Assembly (NCBI GenBank): GCA_963761975.1
Contig: CAVXIR010000003.1
Location: forward strand, 186,001-250,000
Length of the DNA stretch: 64,000 bases
From: JAMQPK01 sp963761975
Lineage (GTDB): Bacteria; Acidobacteriota; Vicinamibacteria; Vicinamibacterales; JAMQPK01
Reading direction: 5' to 3'
Every line of letters starts with the position of its first letter. Position 1 is the stretch's first letter. Below the pieces are notes generated by a model. That model had not been told where the DNA came from. It did no database searches and saw nothing but the letters and a program-made list of their open reading frames with translations. Positions 15,206 through 25,724 of the stretch are shown in pieces. The position numbers were made by a program, and so were the translations under genes.

Positions 15206-17346
15206 GTCTCCTCCTGATTCCACGCCATCGGATGGCTCACGAGCACCGCCACGGCCCGCGGGCCCAGAACACAGTGCGTCTGGTCCGCCAGAACCGGCTC
15301 TTCTCCCGGCGTCCGAATGTCGTCGGGAGCAGAGACGCCAGTATTCGAGAACACATGCCACCTCAGGCCGTCGGGAGGCTGCGGGAGGCCGAATACATGT
15401 TCCTCCCAATGCATGTTCATGGCGACGTAAATGTAGTCATCGACGACGGTGCCGCCCTGCGCATGCCGGCCACATAAGAGAAAAGCGAGCACCCGACTCG
15501 CGCCGCTGAAGTCGGGTTGCCAGGCATTCACGCCGTGCCAGCTGATGTCCGGATATCCGCTGCCGACGTAGTCGCGGTGCTGGAAATGCGATCGGCTCCT
15601 GAGGGCAGGGTGCCGCAGACGGAATGCGATGCTCAGTTGGAAGAACCGTAAGAGCTCGGCGTTCGCACTCGCCAATCGCCAGTCCACCCAGGTCAGTTCG
15701 TTGTCGTGGCAGTAGGCGTTGTTGTTGCCTCGCTGCGTGCGACCGATTTCGTCGCCCATGAGGAGCATCGGCACACCCTGGCTGGTGAACAGAACCGAGG
15801 CGGCGTTCTTCATCTGGCGGCGGCGGAGCGAGGTGATCTCCGGGTCCGGAGTCGGTCCCTCGCACCCGCCATTCCAGCTATAGTTGTCGTTCGATCCGTC
15901 ACGGTTGTGTTCGTCGTTTGCCTCGTTGTCCTTCTCGTTGTACGAGACGAGATCCGCAAGCGTGAAGCCGTCGTGGCACGTGATGAAATTGATCGAGGCC
16001 GCCGTCCCTCGAGACTCGCGCCCGTACAGATCCGGGGACCCTTGCACCCGTTCGCTTGCGTCCCACACCTTACCCGGATCGCCCTTGAGAAATTGCCGGA
16101 TGGTATCACGGTACCGGCCGTTCCATTCGGCCCAGCGTCCGTACGCCGGAAACGATCCGACTTGATACAAGCCGCCGGCGTCCCAGGCCTCGGCGATCAA
16201 CTTGCATTTTCCGAGAATCGGATCGAACGCGAGCGCTTCCAGCAGCGGCGGGCTCGACAGCGGAGCGCCACGCTGATCGCGGCCCAGAATCGCGGCGAGA
16301 TCGAAGCGGAAGCCGTCGATGTGGTACTCGGCCGCCCAGTACCGCAGGCAGTCGAGCACCAGGTTGCGAACGACGGGATTGTTGCAGTTGAGCGTGTTGC
16401 CCGTGCCTGAAAAGTTGAAGTAGTGGCCTTCCGGCGTCAGCATGTAGTAGGTCTTGTTGTCGATGCCGCGGAACGAGACGGTCGGCCCCCGTTCGTTGCC
16501 TTCCGCCGTGTGGTTGAACACCACATCGAGAATGACCTCGATGCCGCTCCGATGCAGTTCCTTGACGAGCGTCTTCAACTCGTCGACCTGCATCCCGAGC
16601 CGGCCGGTGGCAGCGTAGCCGGCTTTCGGCGCGAAAAACCCGACGGTGCTGTAGCCCCAGTAGTTCATCAGGAGCTCGCCAGTGTGCGGATTCGGCCGGC
16701 TGTTCTCAAATTCGTCAAATTCGTAGATCGGCATCAACTCCACGGCGTTGATGCCGAGGCTCTTCAAATACGGAATCTTCTCGCGCAGACCGGCGAACGT
16801 GCCCCGGTACTTGACGCCCGACTGCGGATGGGCCGTGAAGCCGCGCAGGTGCATCTCGTAGATCACGAGGTCTTCGAGAGGAATCTCCAGCGGGCGATCC
16901 GATTCCCAGTCGAAATCGTCGGGCACCAGCCGGGCGCGGTACGGATAGACGTCGTTCCAGTTGGGGGGCGTCCCCCAGACGTCGCGCCCACTGATCGCCT
17001 TCGCGAACGGATCGAGGAGGATTTTGGTTCTGTCAAAGCGATGACCCTGTGTCGGTGCCCACGGACCGTCGATGCGGAATCCGTACTCGATGCCCTCGAA
17101 GTCGAGATCGAAGACAATCATGGTAAAGACATTTCCGATGCGAAACTCCTTCGGGAATGGAATCTCGGCGCTTGGGTGGGATTCGCCTTTGTCGAAGAGC
17201 ACCAGCGCACAGGCAGTCGCATGGCTCGAGAACATCGAGAAATTGATTCCGCCCGGCACGAAGGTCGCGCCAAAGGGAAACGGCCGTCCCATGCGGAGCT
17301 GGTATCCGCCATGGGTATGGGTGGGTCGAGCGTCGATGCGTTCCAT
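15178..17346 (-). CDS. glgX: Glycogen debranching enzyme GlgX (isoamylase type)
   Basis: The 722-residue product begins with a CBM48-like beta domain (YQLRMGRPFPFGATFVPGGINFSMFSS) followed by a GH13 barrel. Catalytic motifs are visible: the nucleophile Asp in HIDGFRFDLAAILG, the acid/base Glu in CKLIAEAWDAGG, and the third Asp in INFITCHDGFTLADLV. The VVFNHTAEGNERGP region is the conserved metal/His site. It hydrolyses alpha-1,6 branch links in glycogen or limit dextrins. A second possible start is the Met at residue 19. It is embedded between two STAS genes, an unusual setting for this enzyme. Confidence 0.92.
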   Translation of the reverse strand: MERIDARPTHTHGGYQLRMGRPFPFGATFVPGGINFSMFSSHATACALVLFDKGESHPSAEIPFPKEFRIGNVFTMIVFDLDFEGIEYGFRIDGPWAPTQGHRFDRTKILLDPFAKAISGRDVWGTPPNWNDVYPYRARLVPDDFDWESDRPLEIPLEDLVIYEMHLRGFTAHPQSGVKYRGTFAGLREKIPYLKSLGINAVELMPIYEFDEFENSRPNPHTGELLMNYWGYSTVGFFAPKAGYAATGRLGMQVDELKTLVKELHRSGIEVILDVVFNHTAEGNERGPTVSFRGIDNKTYYMLTPEGHYFNFSGTGNTLNCNNPVVRNLVLDCLRYWAAEYHIDGFRFDLAAILGRDQRGAPLSSPPLLEALAFDPILGKCKLIAEAWDAGGLYQVGSFPAYGRWAEWNGRYRDTIRQFLKGDPGKVWDASERVQGSPDLYGRESRGTAASINFITCHDGFTLADLVSYNEKDNEANDEHNRDGSNDNYSWNGGCEGPTPDPEITSLRRRQMKNAASVLFTSQGVPMLLMGDEIGRTQRGNNNAYCHDNELTWVDWRLASANAELLRFFQLSIAFRLRHPALRSRSHFQHRDYVGSGYPDISWHGVNAWQPDFSGASRVLAFLLCGRHAQGGTVVDDYIYVAMNMHWEEHVFGLPQPPDGLRWHVFSNTGVSAPDDIRTPGEEPVLADQTHCVLGPRAVAVLVSHPMAWNQEETWASAQQRR

Positions 17347-17382
17347 TCGATGGGGTCGTGGCTCCCGTGCAAGCGCGTCGCG

Positions 17383-17718
17383 CTAAGCGTTGAGCATCTC
17401 CAGCGCGCCCTCGACCGTGTCGAACGTGGCGAAGAAGCCCAGAAAGCCCGTCATCGCCATAGTATCGCGCAGGTCGTCGGAGAGGCCGACGAGCACGACG
17501 CGGCCGCCGGAATCCGAGATACGTCGGTACGTGCACAGCAGCAGCCTGAGGCCGGCGCTTGACATGAACGTGACGCCAGTCATTTCGAGCACCAGCTTGC
17601 CGGCCGACGCCGCGAGCGGCAGGATCTGGGCCTGCGCCGAGACGGCCGTGCTCCCGTCGATCTCGCCGACCAGGTCGACGACGGTCACCTGATTGATCCT
17701 CCGGACCTTGATATCCAT
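17383..17718 (-). CDS. STAS-domain anti-anti-sigma factor
   Basis: The 111-residue product is a single STAS domain: MDIKVRRINQVTVVDLVGEID at the start and the phospho-acceptor loop GVTFMSSAGLRLLLC. It is the second STAS protein in the operon and differs clearly from the one at 14867-15205, so the two may respond to different kinases or phosphatases. It starts 8 bases after the stop of the upstream AGE-fold gene and ends 36 bases before glgX. Confidence 0.88.
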   Translation of the reverse strand: MDIKVRRINQVTVVDLVGEIDGSTAVSAQAQILPLAASAGKLVLEMTGVTFMSSAGLRLLLCTYRRISDSGGRVVLVGLSDDLRDTMAMTGFLGFFATFDTVEGALEMLNA

Positions 17719-17726
17719 GCTGCTCT

Positions 17727-19541
17727 CTAGCGAACGGGCTCGAGCCGTACCTTCACCTTAATTGGATCCGACGCCGTGGGCAGCTTCACGGTCAGGCGCC
17801 CCGGGTCAAACTGCGAGTACGGTTTGTCGTCGATCCAGACCGCTCCAATCGTGACGCTGCCGACCGGCAGGATATCAGGTGCGACGCGGAGCGTGTGGTG
17901 CTTCCACGCGCCGGGCTGTGGCCTGAAGTACAGATCGAGCGGCTGCCGCGCGATGAGCAAGTTGATGTAGGTCTGCGCCAAATAGCACAGCTCGGACGAG
18001 TGATAGTTGCTCATCGAGTGGCTTCCCTTGAGCCGCTCGGTACCGAGCAAGTACGGAAGGCCGTTGGCCAGCACGTTGAAATAGATGGCCCCATCGTCGT
18101 GATCGAGGAAGAAGGCGTTGTAGAAGGCGGCGTACTCGCGGGCCTTGCGCAGGTATTCGCCTTCCCGTGTGACGCCAGCGAGGATCAAGTACGCGAGGAT
18201 GCCCTGCTCCTGCTGCCACCAGGCCTTCCGATTGTGCCAGGTGAAGCGGTGCACCTGCTGGCCCGGCTCGAGCGTCCGCTCCATCACGTCGTACCAGCCG
18301 CCGCGCTGCTGATCGCTCGCGACCGACGGCATGATCTGCGCGATCGTCTTCGCCAGGTTGACATAGCGCTCGCTGGGGCTGGCGCTGTTGATGCGCATCA
18401 GATTCCACGCGATCTTCAAGTTGTGTCCGACGACAGCCCGGTTCTGCTGCCAGCCCCACGTGTGATCGTGTGACCAGTCCTCGTGGAAGCGCTCGTTGAC
18501 GAACGGGCTGTGCTCGTAGTCAGGGAAATGCTTCTCGATGAGATCGGCCGTGTAGACGAGGAAATCGAGGTAGCGGCGGTCGCCGGTGGCGAGGTACACG
18601 TTGATCAGGTACGCGGGCGCGTGATCGCCGACCGAGTTCCAGTTCTTCCGGGCGCAGTTCCGACCGAGGCTCTCACTGCGCGGATCCATCGCGATCGGAT
18701 CGATGTGCGAGAAGTATCCCCCACGATGCCGGTCGACGAAAAAGCGGTCGAACAGTCGGATGGTTGCATCGATGTCGCGCAGGATCCGCGGGTCGCCGGT
18801 CGCGCGGTACGTCTGTGCCGGTCCGGCGAGGGCGTAAATCTGCTCGTACATCGGGATCGCGTCGTAATCGTCACCGAACTCCGACGCAAAGATCTTCTGC
18901 TCGCGCGCGTTCCTGACGTCGATGCCGTGGTACCAATAAACGATGTCTTCGTCGGTGTCGACAAACCGCATGTGCTCGCGCAGATAACGCGTGCCGTGCT
19001 CGGCGGCGTCGAGATACTGATCGGCGCCTGTCATGAGAAACGCGGTGGCGAACCCGTAGACGAGACGGGAAATCGTGTCGGTTTCCTGCCGGTAGTCACT
19101 GCCTTTCGCACCCGAGAGCGTCAGCGTGGTTCGGTAATCGCGAAAGTCGACCGCCCCGCCAGGAAACTGCGAGCGGAGGTAGAAGTCGCCCAGCGAAGCC
19201 ACTTGGTTGACCCACCACTCGGGTTTCTCGAAGGAGCATTCGTCAGGGGCCCGGCCAACGAAGATGAGCCGCTGTGCTTCGAAGGTGAGACCATCTTGTT
19301 CGTCATAGAAGACACCGTACGCGAACAGGTATCGGCCCGGCACGAGCATCTCGTGGACGGCGCCGAGCGTGTCGAGGTACGGCTGGTCGAGATTGTGGAT
19401 GAGCTCGGCCGACATCGTCCTGGTGAGGCGGACGTCGAAGGCGCGTCCGTCAGTCGTCTTGAGGCCGAACCGGTGACGATCGGCATCGAATCCGGTGACA
19501 TACCCGGCGATCGTGTCCGCGAAGGAGAAAGAACCGCTCAT
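17727..19541 (-). CDS. AGE-superfamily (N-acylglucosamine 2-epimerase-like) protein
   Basis: The 604-residue product has a central (alpha/alpha)6 barrel with motifs typical of the AGE/cellobiose-epimerase group: SRLVYGFATAFLMTGADQYL, GGYFSHIDPIA, EKNW-like ARKNWNSVGDHAPAYLINVY, and EDWSHDHTWGWQQNRAVVGHNLKIAW. An N-terminal beta domain (about 1-90, DTIAGYVTGFDADRHRFGLK) and a C-terminal beta tail make it longer than simple epimerases. It probably isomerises or binds a sugar. MSGSF at 19541 is chosen as start because GAGGG lies upstream. It heads the operon with STAS and glgX. Confidence 0.75.
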   Translation of the reverse strand: MSGSFSFADTIAGYVTGFDADRHRFGLKTTDGRAFDVRLTRTMSAELIHNLDQPYLDTLGAVHEMLVPGRYLFAYGVFYDEQDGLTFEAQRLIFVGRAPDECSFEKPEWWVNQVASLGDFYLRSQFPGGAVDFRDYRTTLTLSGAKGSDYRQETDTISRLVYGFATAFLMTGADQYLDAAEHGTRYLREHMRFVDTDEDIVYWYHGIDVRNAREQKIFASEFGDDYDAIPMYEQIYALAGPAQTYRATGDPRILRDIDATIRLFDRFFVDRHRGGYFSHIDPIAMDPRSESLGRNCARKNWNSVGDHAPAYLINVYLATGDRRYLDFLVYTADLIEKHFPDYEHSPFVNERFHEDWSHDHTWGWQQNRAVVGHNLKIAWNLMRINSASPSERYVNLAKTIAQIMPSVASDQQRGGWYDVMERTLEPGQQVHRFTWHNRKAWWQQEQGILAYLILAGVTREGEYLRKAREYAAFYNAFFLDHDDGAIYFNVLANGLPYLLGTERLKGSHSMSNYHSSELCYLAQTYINLLIARQPLDLYFRPQPGAWKHHTLRVAPDILPVGSVTIGAVWIDDKPYSQFDPGRLTVKLPTASDPIKVKVRLEPVR

Positions 19542-19711
19542 CAGTGTGCCCGCCCTCATGGGGTCGTCATTCTAGTGTGAAATGCGCTCCGGCGAGACGT
19601 GAGAAAGCGGATCCCCACCGAATCTGGGATCGCAGCCGCTCACGCGGTGCTACCGGCCGAGCGTCAAAACGGCATTAGGCCGCCCCGCCAATTGAGAGGC
19701 ACAATATCCCT

Positions 19712-22561
19712 ATGATGCTGCGCACCCGTATTCGCCTGCTGTTGCCGATCCTGGCATTGACGTCGGTGGTCAGCTTTGCCGCCGCCCAGCAGCCGGCCGC
19801 CACCATCAACCTCAAGAACGCGCCGCTCGACCAGACGATTCCGGTCGATCCGCTGATCACGGTTGGCACGCTCCCAAACGGCCTGCGCTATTACGTTCGC
19901 GAGAATAGACTGCCGCAGGCGCGGGCCGAGCTTCGGCTCGTGGTGAAGGCAGGTTCGGTGCTCGAGGACGAAAACCAGCGGGGGCTGGCGCATTTCGTCG
20001 AGCACATGGCGTTCAACGGCACGCGGCATTTTCCGAAGCAGGAGATCGCGAGCTTCATGCAGGCGCTCGGCATGCGGTTCGGCGCGCATGTGAACGCGCA
20101 CACCAGCTTCGACGAGACGGAGTACGATCTGCAAATCCCAACCGGCAATCCGGCGGTCCTGGATCGCGCGCTCACCATCCTCGAAGACTTCGCGCAGAAC
20201 GTCTCGTTCGACGCGGTCGAGATCGACAAGGAGCGGGGCGTGATTCTCGAGGAGTGGCGGCTGGGACTCGGTGCCGGCGAGCGGATACGGGACGCGCAGA
20301 TGCCCGTGCTGCTGAAGGGCTCGCGCTATGCTGAACGGTCTCCCATCGGGAGGCCGGAGATCATCCGCAACGCGAATTACGATCGGCTGAAGCAGTTCTA
20401 CGCCGACTGGTACCGCCCCGACATGATGGCGGTCGTGGCCGTCGGCGATTTCGACAAAGCGGCGGTCGAAGCGCAAATACGATCCCGCTTTGGCGCGATT
20501 CCGGCCGCGGCGTCTGCGAAGCGGAGGCCCGACTACACCGTGCCGGACCAACCCGGAACGGTCTATTCGATCGTTAGCGACCCCGAAGTGACGCAAACGG
20601 CTATCAGTGTCTTCACCAAGATGCCCGCTCGCGACCAATCGACGGTCGGCGCGTACCGCACGATGATGGCCGAGCGGTTGTTCAGCGGCATGCTGTCTGC
20701 CCGTCTCGACGAGATCGCGCAACAGCCGAACGCGCCGTTTCTTGCGGCCCAGACGAGCCGAGGAATTTTCGTGCGAACCGCAGAGGTGACGTCGCTGAAT
20801 GCGCTTGTCGCGCCGGGCGGCGTCGAGCGCGGTCTCACTGCGCTGTTCACCGAGATCGATCGCGTGGCGAGGTTCGGTTTCACCGCGACCGAGCTCGATC
20901 GGCAGGCCCGCGGTCTGCAGCGGGTGCTGGAGAACGCGACGGTCGAGAAGAACAAGAGCCCGTCCGGCCCGCTGGCCGACGAGTTCATCAGGAACTTTCT
21001 GCAGGGCGAACCGATTCCGGGCATCGTGTACCAGTACGCGTTGAACCAGCGTTTCCTGCCGGAGATCACGCTCGCCGAAATCAATGCGCTCGCGAAGGAA
21101 TGGGCGCCCGATCGCAACCGCGTCGTGGCGATCATCGCGCCGGAAAGAGATAAAGCGACCGTCCCTGACGCGGCAAGAATAACGGCCGTCATCGCCGCTG
21201 CCAGCGGCCGACCACTGGACGCGTACGTCGATACGGTCAGCACGCGGCCGCTGCTGGAGCGGCTCCCGTCACCGGGAAGCATCGCCAACACCTCGACCAA
21301 CGAGCCGCTTGGCATCACGGAGTGGCGTCTCTCCAACGGCATCCGCGTCGTCCTGAGACCGACGACGTTCAAGGAAGACGAGATTGTGTTTCGCGCCATC
21401 AGCCCTGGCGGCACGTCGCTGGCGCCCGACCGTGACTTCATTGCGGCGGAAACCGCCGACGAAGTGGTTGCGCAAGGCGGGCTTGGCGAGCTCCGAAGTC
21501 TCGATCTCAACAAAGTTCTCGCCGGCCGCAGCGTGTCGGTGAGGGCCGAGATCCGTGAGACCGAAGAAGGACTGGGCGGCGGCTCGTCGCGTAAAGACCT
21601 CGAGACGATGTTTCAGCTCATCTATCTCACGTTCACGGCGCCGCGCCCCGACCCGGTGGCGTTTGGCGTCTTCAAGGAACAGTTGAAGGTGGCGCTGGCG
21701 AACCAGGACGCGCTGCCCGACACGGCATTCGAAGATGCGCTCAATGCTGCGCTGACGCAGAATCATCTTCGAGCGCGGCCATTGAAGGCCGCCAACGTGG
21801 ACGAGATGAACCTCGACCGATCGCTCGCGTTCTACAAGGAACGCTTTGCCGATGCGAGCGACTTCACGTTCGTGTTCGTCGGGAGCTTCGATCTGGCGGC
21901 CATGAAGCCGCTCGTGGAGCGCTACCTGGCCAGCCTTCCGGCGCTTCATCGGAACGAATCGGCGAAGGATGTCGGGATTCGTCCTCCGGCGGGCATCGTC
22001 GAGCGCGAGGTGAGAAAAGGCATCGAGCCGAAGAGCCAGGTGAGCATCGTGTTCACCGGAACTTTTCAGAACGACGAGATGCACCGGCTCACGCTGCGCG
22101 CGATGGCCGAGATGCTGAGCGGCAACCTGCACAGGACACTGCGCGAAGAACTGGGCGGCACCTACGGCGTCAGCGTCGTGCCGCGCTTCACTCAGGGTCC
22201 TACCGAGACGTACCGCATCACGATCTCGTTCGCCTGCGATCCCGCGCGCACCGAGAGCCTCACCAGGACCGCCTTCGAGCTGATCGACGCGTTCAGAAAG
22301 GACGGCCCGACCGATGCGCAGGTGGCCGACGCACGCGCGGCGCTGATGCGCGATTTCGAAACGAACAGCCAGCGGAACGGCTATTTGCTGAGCCGCCTCG
22401 TGTACAACTATCAGTACGGCGAGAGCGTCGAGGAGGTGTTCAACATACGGCCGTCGGTCGACCGCCTGACCGCATCCCTGATTCATGAGGCCGCGCGGAC
22501 CTATCTCGACTCGCGCCGCTATGTGGAAGTGACGCTGCTGCCCGAGGTGCGCACTCCGTAG
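19712..22561 (+). CDS. M16 (insulinase-type) zinc metallopeptidase, periplasmic
   Basis: The 949-residue product starts with a signal peptide (RIRLLLPILALTSVVSFAAAQQ). Its first M16 domain has the inverted zinc motif HFVEH in RGLAHFVEHMAFNGT and the distant Glu in KERGVILEEWRLG. A second, inactive M16 half follows from about residue 520 (ITEWRLSNGIRVVLRPTTFKEDEI). The length matches two-domain pitrilysin/PqqL-like enzymes that degrade peptides in the periplasm. It stands alone between the glycan/STAS operon and a histidine kinase gene. Confidence 0.9.
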   Translation: MMLRTRIRLLLPILALTSVVSFAAAQQPAATINLKNAPLDQTIPVDPLITVGTLPNGLRYYVRENRLPQARAELRLVVKAGSVLEDENQRGLAHFVEHMAFNGTRHFPKQEIASFMQALGMRFGAHVNAHTSFDETEYDLQIPTGNPAVLDRALTILEDFAQNVSFDAVEIDKERGVILEEWRLGLGAGERIRDAQMPVLLKGSRYAERSPIGRPEIIRNANYDRLKQFYADWYRPDMMAVVAVGDFDKAAVEAQIRSRFGAIPAAASAKRRPDYTVPDQPGTVYSIVSDPEVTQTAISVFTKMPARDQSTVGAYRTMMAERLFSGMLSARLDEIAQQPNAPFLAAQTSRGIFVRTAEVTSLNALVAPGGVERGLTALFTEIDRVARFGFTATELDRQARGLQRVLENATVEKNKSPSGPLADEFIRNFLQGEPIPGIVYQYALNQRFLPEITLAEINALAKEWAPDRNRVVAIIAPERDKATVPDAARITAVIAAASGRPLDAYVDTVSTRPLLERLPSPGSIANTSTNEPLGITEWRLSNGIRVVLRPTTFKEDEIVFRAISPGGTSLAPDRDFIAAETADEVVAQGGLGELRSLDLNKVLAGRSVSVRAEIRETEEGLGGGSSRKDLETMFQLIYLTFTAPRPDPVAFGVFKEQLKVALANQDALPDTAFEDALNAALTQNHLRARPLKAANVDEMNLDRSLAFYKERFADASDFTFVFVGSFDLAAMKPLVERYLASLPALHRNESAKDVGIRPPAGIVEREVRKGIEPKSQVSIVFTGTFQNDEMHRLTLRAMAEMLSGNLHRTLREELGGTYGVSVVPRFTQGPTETYRITISFACDPARTESLTRTAFELIDAFRKDGPTDAQVADARAALMRDFETNSQRNGYLLSRLVYNYQYGESVEEVFNIRPSVDRLTASLIHEAARTYLDSRRYVEVTLLPEVRTP

Positions 22562-22640
22562 ACGCTTGCCCGCGATCGTTGCGCTCTGGATGCCATGCGC
22601 GCGATCGCGCTTTTGAGGTACTGTTCTCGCGTCGCACCAG

Positions 22641-25600
22641 ATGACAGCTGGTCCAGATCCAGAACTGCGCAGCCCGCCCGCTTCGATCGCGGACGCGCCC
22701 AAGGTCGATGCCCGGCCCCACCGCCGATTGACCGCGGAGCACGCGACTGCCCGCGCGTTGGTCGAGGCCTCGTCATTCGCCGAGGCGGCCCCCAAGATCC
22801 TGCAGGCCATTTGCGAATCACTCGGTTGGGAACATGGCGCGCTGTGGACCGTCGATCGCGACCAGAACGTCCTGCGCTGCAGCGACATCTGGACGGCGCC
22901 CGGCCGCAGTTTTGAAGAGTTCGACGGCATCAGCCGCCGGCTCACGTTCGCTCCCGGTGTGGGACTGCCGGGACGCGTGTGGGCGAGCGGAGAACCGGCG
23001 TGGATTCCTGATGTCGTCCGCGACCCGAATTTCCCGCGTGCCCCGATTGCCGCAGACGAAGGCCTTCATGCGGCATTCGGGTTTCCCGTGATGTTGCACG
23101 GGGAAGTCCTCAGTGTCATGGAGTTCTTCAGCCTCGAAATCCGCCCCCCGGACGACGAGCTGCTTTCGATGTTGTCGAGCGTTGGGAATCAGATCGGGCT
23201 GTTTTACGGACGTCGGCGCGCGCAGGACGATCTCGATCGATTCTTTGCACTCTCGCTCGACCTGCTGTGCATTGTCGGCTTCGACGGCTGTTTCAAACGG
23301 GTCAATCCCGCGTGGCAGCGTGCGCTCGGCTACACGTCATCAGAGCTGCTGGGGCATCCGTTCATCGAGTTCATCCATCCTGACGATCGGCAGGCCTCAG
23401 CGCACGAAGCGTCAAAGATCTCGACTGGAGAGGAGCTGCTTCACTTCGAGAATCGCTATCTTCACAAAGACGGAACCATCCGTTGGCTGTTGTGGACGGC
23501 CACGCCGTTCCCGGCGCTGCAGGTCATATACGCCGCGGCGCATGACATCACCGAGCGAAAGGCAGCCGAAGAAACACTCGCTCACTACGCGTGGGATCTC
23601 GAAGTCAGTCACCGCGCGCTCGAAGAACAAACCGCTCGACTGGCACAACTGGTCAAGGAGCTGGAAGCTGCACGGCGACGCGCCGAAGAGGCAGCGGAAA
23701 CCAAGAGCGCCTTTCTCGCCAACATGAGCCACGAGATTCGCACTCCACTCAACGCCATTCTCGGGATGACCGGGCTGGCGCTGCAGACCCGTTTGACGGT
23801 GGATCAACGCGACTACATCGCGACGGTCAAATCGGCGGCGCACTCACTCCTCGGGATCATCAACGACATCCTCGACTTTTCGAAGATCGATGCGCGGCGG
23901 CTCGATCTGGAACGTGCCGAGTTCGATGCGCGTGAAGCCATCGGCAATGCTGCCAAGCTGCTCGCGATCCGCGCGTCAGAAAAGAGCCTCGAGCTCGCCT
24001 GCCATATCGCCCCCGCCGTGCCCGAGGCGCTGCTTGGTGATGCGGGTCGTCTTCGCCAGGTGCTGCTGAACGTGCTGGGCAACGCCATCAAGTTCACCGA
24101 TTCCGGCGAAGTGGTGCTACGCGTGACGGTCGAGCATCTGGCGCCGCGGCGAGTGACGTTGCACTTTGCCGTGTCCGACACCGGCATCGGCATTCCGCCG
24201 GAGAAGCAAGAACAGATTTTTCAAGCGTTCACGCAGGCGGACAGCTCCACCACGCGCCGTTATGGCGGCACCGGCCTCGGTTTGGCGATCGCGCAGCGGC
24301 TCGTGGAGCTGATGGACGGCCGGATGTGGGTCGAAAGCGCGGTCGGTAAGGGCAGCACGTTTCATTTCATCGCCGACTTCGACACGCCGCATCAACCCGC
24401 GGCCGCGGCGAGCACGGTCCGCCGGAAAGCGCTCGAGGGCCTGCGCGTGCTCGTGGTTGATGACAATGCAACCAATCGCCGCATCCTCGACGAGATGCTG
24501 GCGAGCTGGCGCATGATACCGGCGACGGTCGCCGACGCGACCAGCGCATTGACTCTTCTTCGACGCTCCGCCAACGGGCCGGAGCCATTCGACGTCGTGA
24601 TCTCCGACTGCCAGATGCCCGATGTCGACGGCTTTACATTCGCGCGGCGACTGAAACGCGATCCCCGTCTTGCGACCACTCCTGTCGTCATGCTCACCTC
24701 AATCGGCCGTCCGCGAGACGTGGGTCGTTGTCGCAAGATCGGCGTCGATGCCTACTTGAGCAAGCCGGTCAAGCATTCCGATCTGCTGGATGCGCTGGTG
24801 AACGTGTTTGGGGTCTCGACAAGGAAGTCCCCGTCACTGACGCGCACGACGCGCCCACGCACCCGGGCGCTGCGCGTGCTCGTCGCGGAAGACAATGTCG
24901 TCAACCGCAAGCTGGTCACACGCCTGCTGCAGAAGCGGGGACACCGTATCACGGCGGTCGAAAACGGCCGCGCCGCCGTCGCCGCGCTGACGTCACCTGC
25001 GGCAAAGAGGTTTGACGTGGTGCTGATGGATGTGCAGATGCCCGAGATGAACGGTCTCGAAGCGACTGCGGCCATTCGCCAGCACGAAGCGGCGGGCGGT
25101 GCGCATGTGCCGATCATCGCGCTGACCGCTCACGCGCTGCAGGGAGATCGTGAGCGCTGCCTTGCCGCCGGGATGGATGCGTATCTGGCGAAGCCGATCG
25201 ATGTGGAGGAACTGATCTCCACCGTTGAGACCCGCGCCGAGGGTGGCAGCTCGCCGCTGCCTGAAGCAGCGGCAACCCTCGCGGCCGCGCCGCTGCCGGT
25301 CTTCGATCAAGGCGCAGCCCTGAAGCATTCCGGTGGCGATCGACGCCTGCTGACGGAAGTCGTCGCCTTGTTTCGCGCCGACTATCCCAGCAGCCTGCGA
25401 CAGATTGAGTCGGCGATCCAAACGAACGATGCGGAACAATTGCGCTTCAGTGCCCACGCGCTGAAAGGTGCGCTGGCCACGGTCGGATCCCACGCGGGAC
25501 GCGAGGCCGCATTCACGCTCGAACAAATGGGTCGCGCCGGCGACGTTGACGGCGCCCCAGAAGCATTGACCGCACTACGCGAGATGATCGTGTCGCTCGA

Positions 25601-25724
25601 GGGCGCCTTTGTCAGCGCCGACCTGGTGTCGCGCCCGCGGCGCCGCGCGAAGGCGCCGGCCAAGAGACGCACCGCAACGCCGAAGCGGAGGCTTCATGAC
25701 GAAAATTCTCGTCGTCGACGATGA
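22641..25724 (+). CDS. Hybrid sensor histidine kinase (GAF-PAS-HisKA-HATPase-REC-REC-HPt)
   Basis: The 1027-residue product has no membrane segment. Domains in order: GAF (about 30-190), PAS (about 200-320), a coiled coil, HisKA with the phospho-His in FLANMSHEIRTPLN (residue 364), HATPase, a receiver with Asp at about 656 (VISDCQMPDVDG), a second receiver with Asp at about 797 (VLMDVQMPEMNG), and an HPt domain with His at about 939 (FSAHALKGAL). The tail is very basic. It can run a full phosphorelay internally. Its 3' end overlaps the next gene, a receiver-ATPase protein that is its likely partner. Confidence 0.93.
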   Translation: MTAGPDPELRSPPASIADAPKVDARPHRRLTAEHATARALVEASSFAEAAPKILQAICESLGWEHGALWTVDRDQNVLRCSDIWTAPGRSFEEFDGISRRLTFAPGVGLPGRVWASGEPAWIPDVVRDPNFPRAPIAADEGLHAAFGFPVMLHGEVLSVMEFFSLEIRPPDDELLSMLSSVGNQIGLFYGRRRAQDDLDRFFALSLDLLCIVGFDGCFKRVNPAWQRALGYTSSELLGHPFIEFIHPDDRQASAHEASKISTGEELLHFENRYLHKDGTIRWLLWTATPFPALQVIYAAAHDITERKAAEETLAHYAWDLEVSHRALEEQTARLAQLVKELEAARRRAEEAAETKSAFLANMSHEIRTPLNAILGMTGLALQTRLTVDQRDYIATVKSAAHSLLGIINDILDFSKIDARRLDLERAEFDAREAIGNAAKLLAIRASEKSLELACHIAPAVPEALLGDAGRLRQVLLNVLGNAIKFTDSGEVVLRVTVEHLAPRRVTLHFAVSDTGIGIPPEKQEQIFQAFTQADSSTTRRYGGTGLGLAIAQRLVELMDGRMWVESAVGKGSTFHFIADFDTPHQPAAAASTVRRKALEGLRVLVVDDNATNRRILDEMLASWRMIPATVADATSALTLLRRSANGPEPFDVVISDCQMPDVDGFTFARRLKRDPRLATTPVVMLTSIGRPRDVGRCRKIGVDAYLSKPVKHSDLLDALVNVFGVSTRKSPSLTRTTRPRTRALRVLVAEDNVVNRKLVTRLLQKRGHRITAVENGRAAVAALTSPAAKRFDVVLMDVQMPEMNGLEATAAIRQHEAAGGAHVPIIALTAHALQGDRERCLAAGMDAYLAKPIDVEELISTVETRAEGGSSPLPEAAATLAAAPLPVFDQGAALKHSGGDRRLLTEVVALFRADYPSSLRQIESAIQTNDAEQLRFSAHALKGALATVGSHAGREAAFTLEQMGRAGDVDGAPEALTALREMIVSLEGAFVSADLVSRPRRRAKAPAKRRTATPKRRLHDENSRRRR

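Noticed and set aside
21269..22945. 558-codon open frame on the minus strand
   Set aside because: It is antisense to the M16 peptidase and the start of the histidine kinase gene and shows no recognisable domain.
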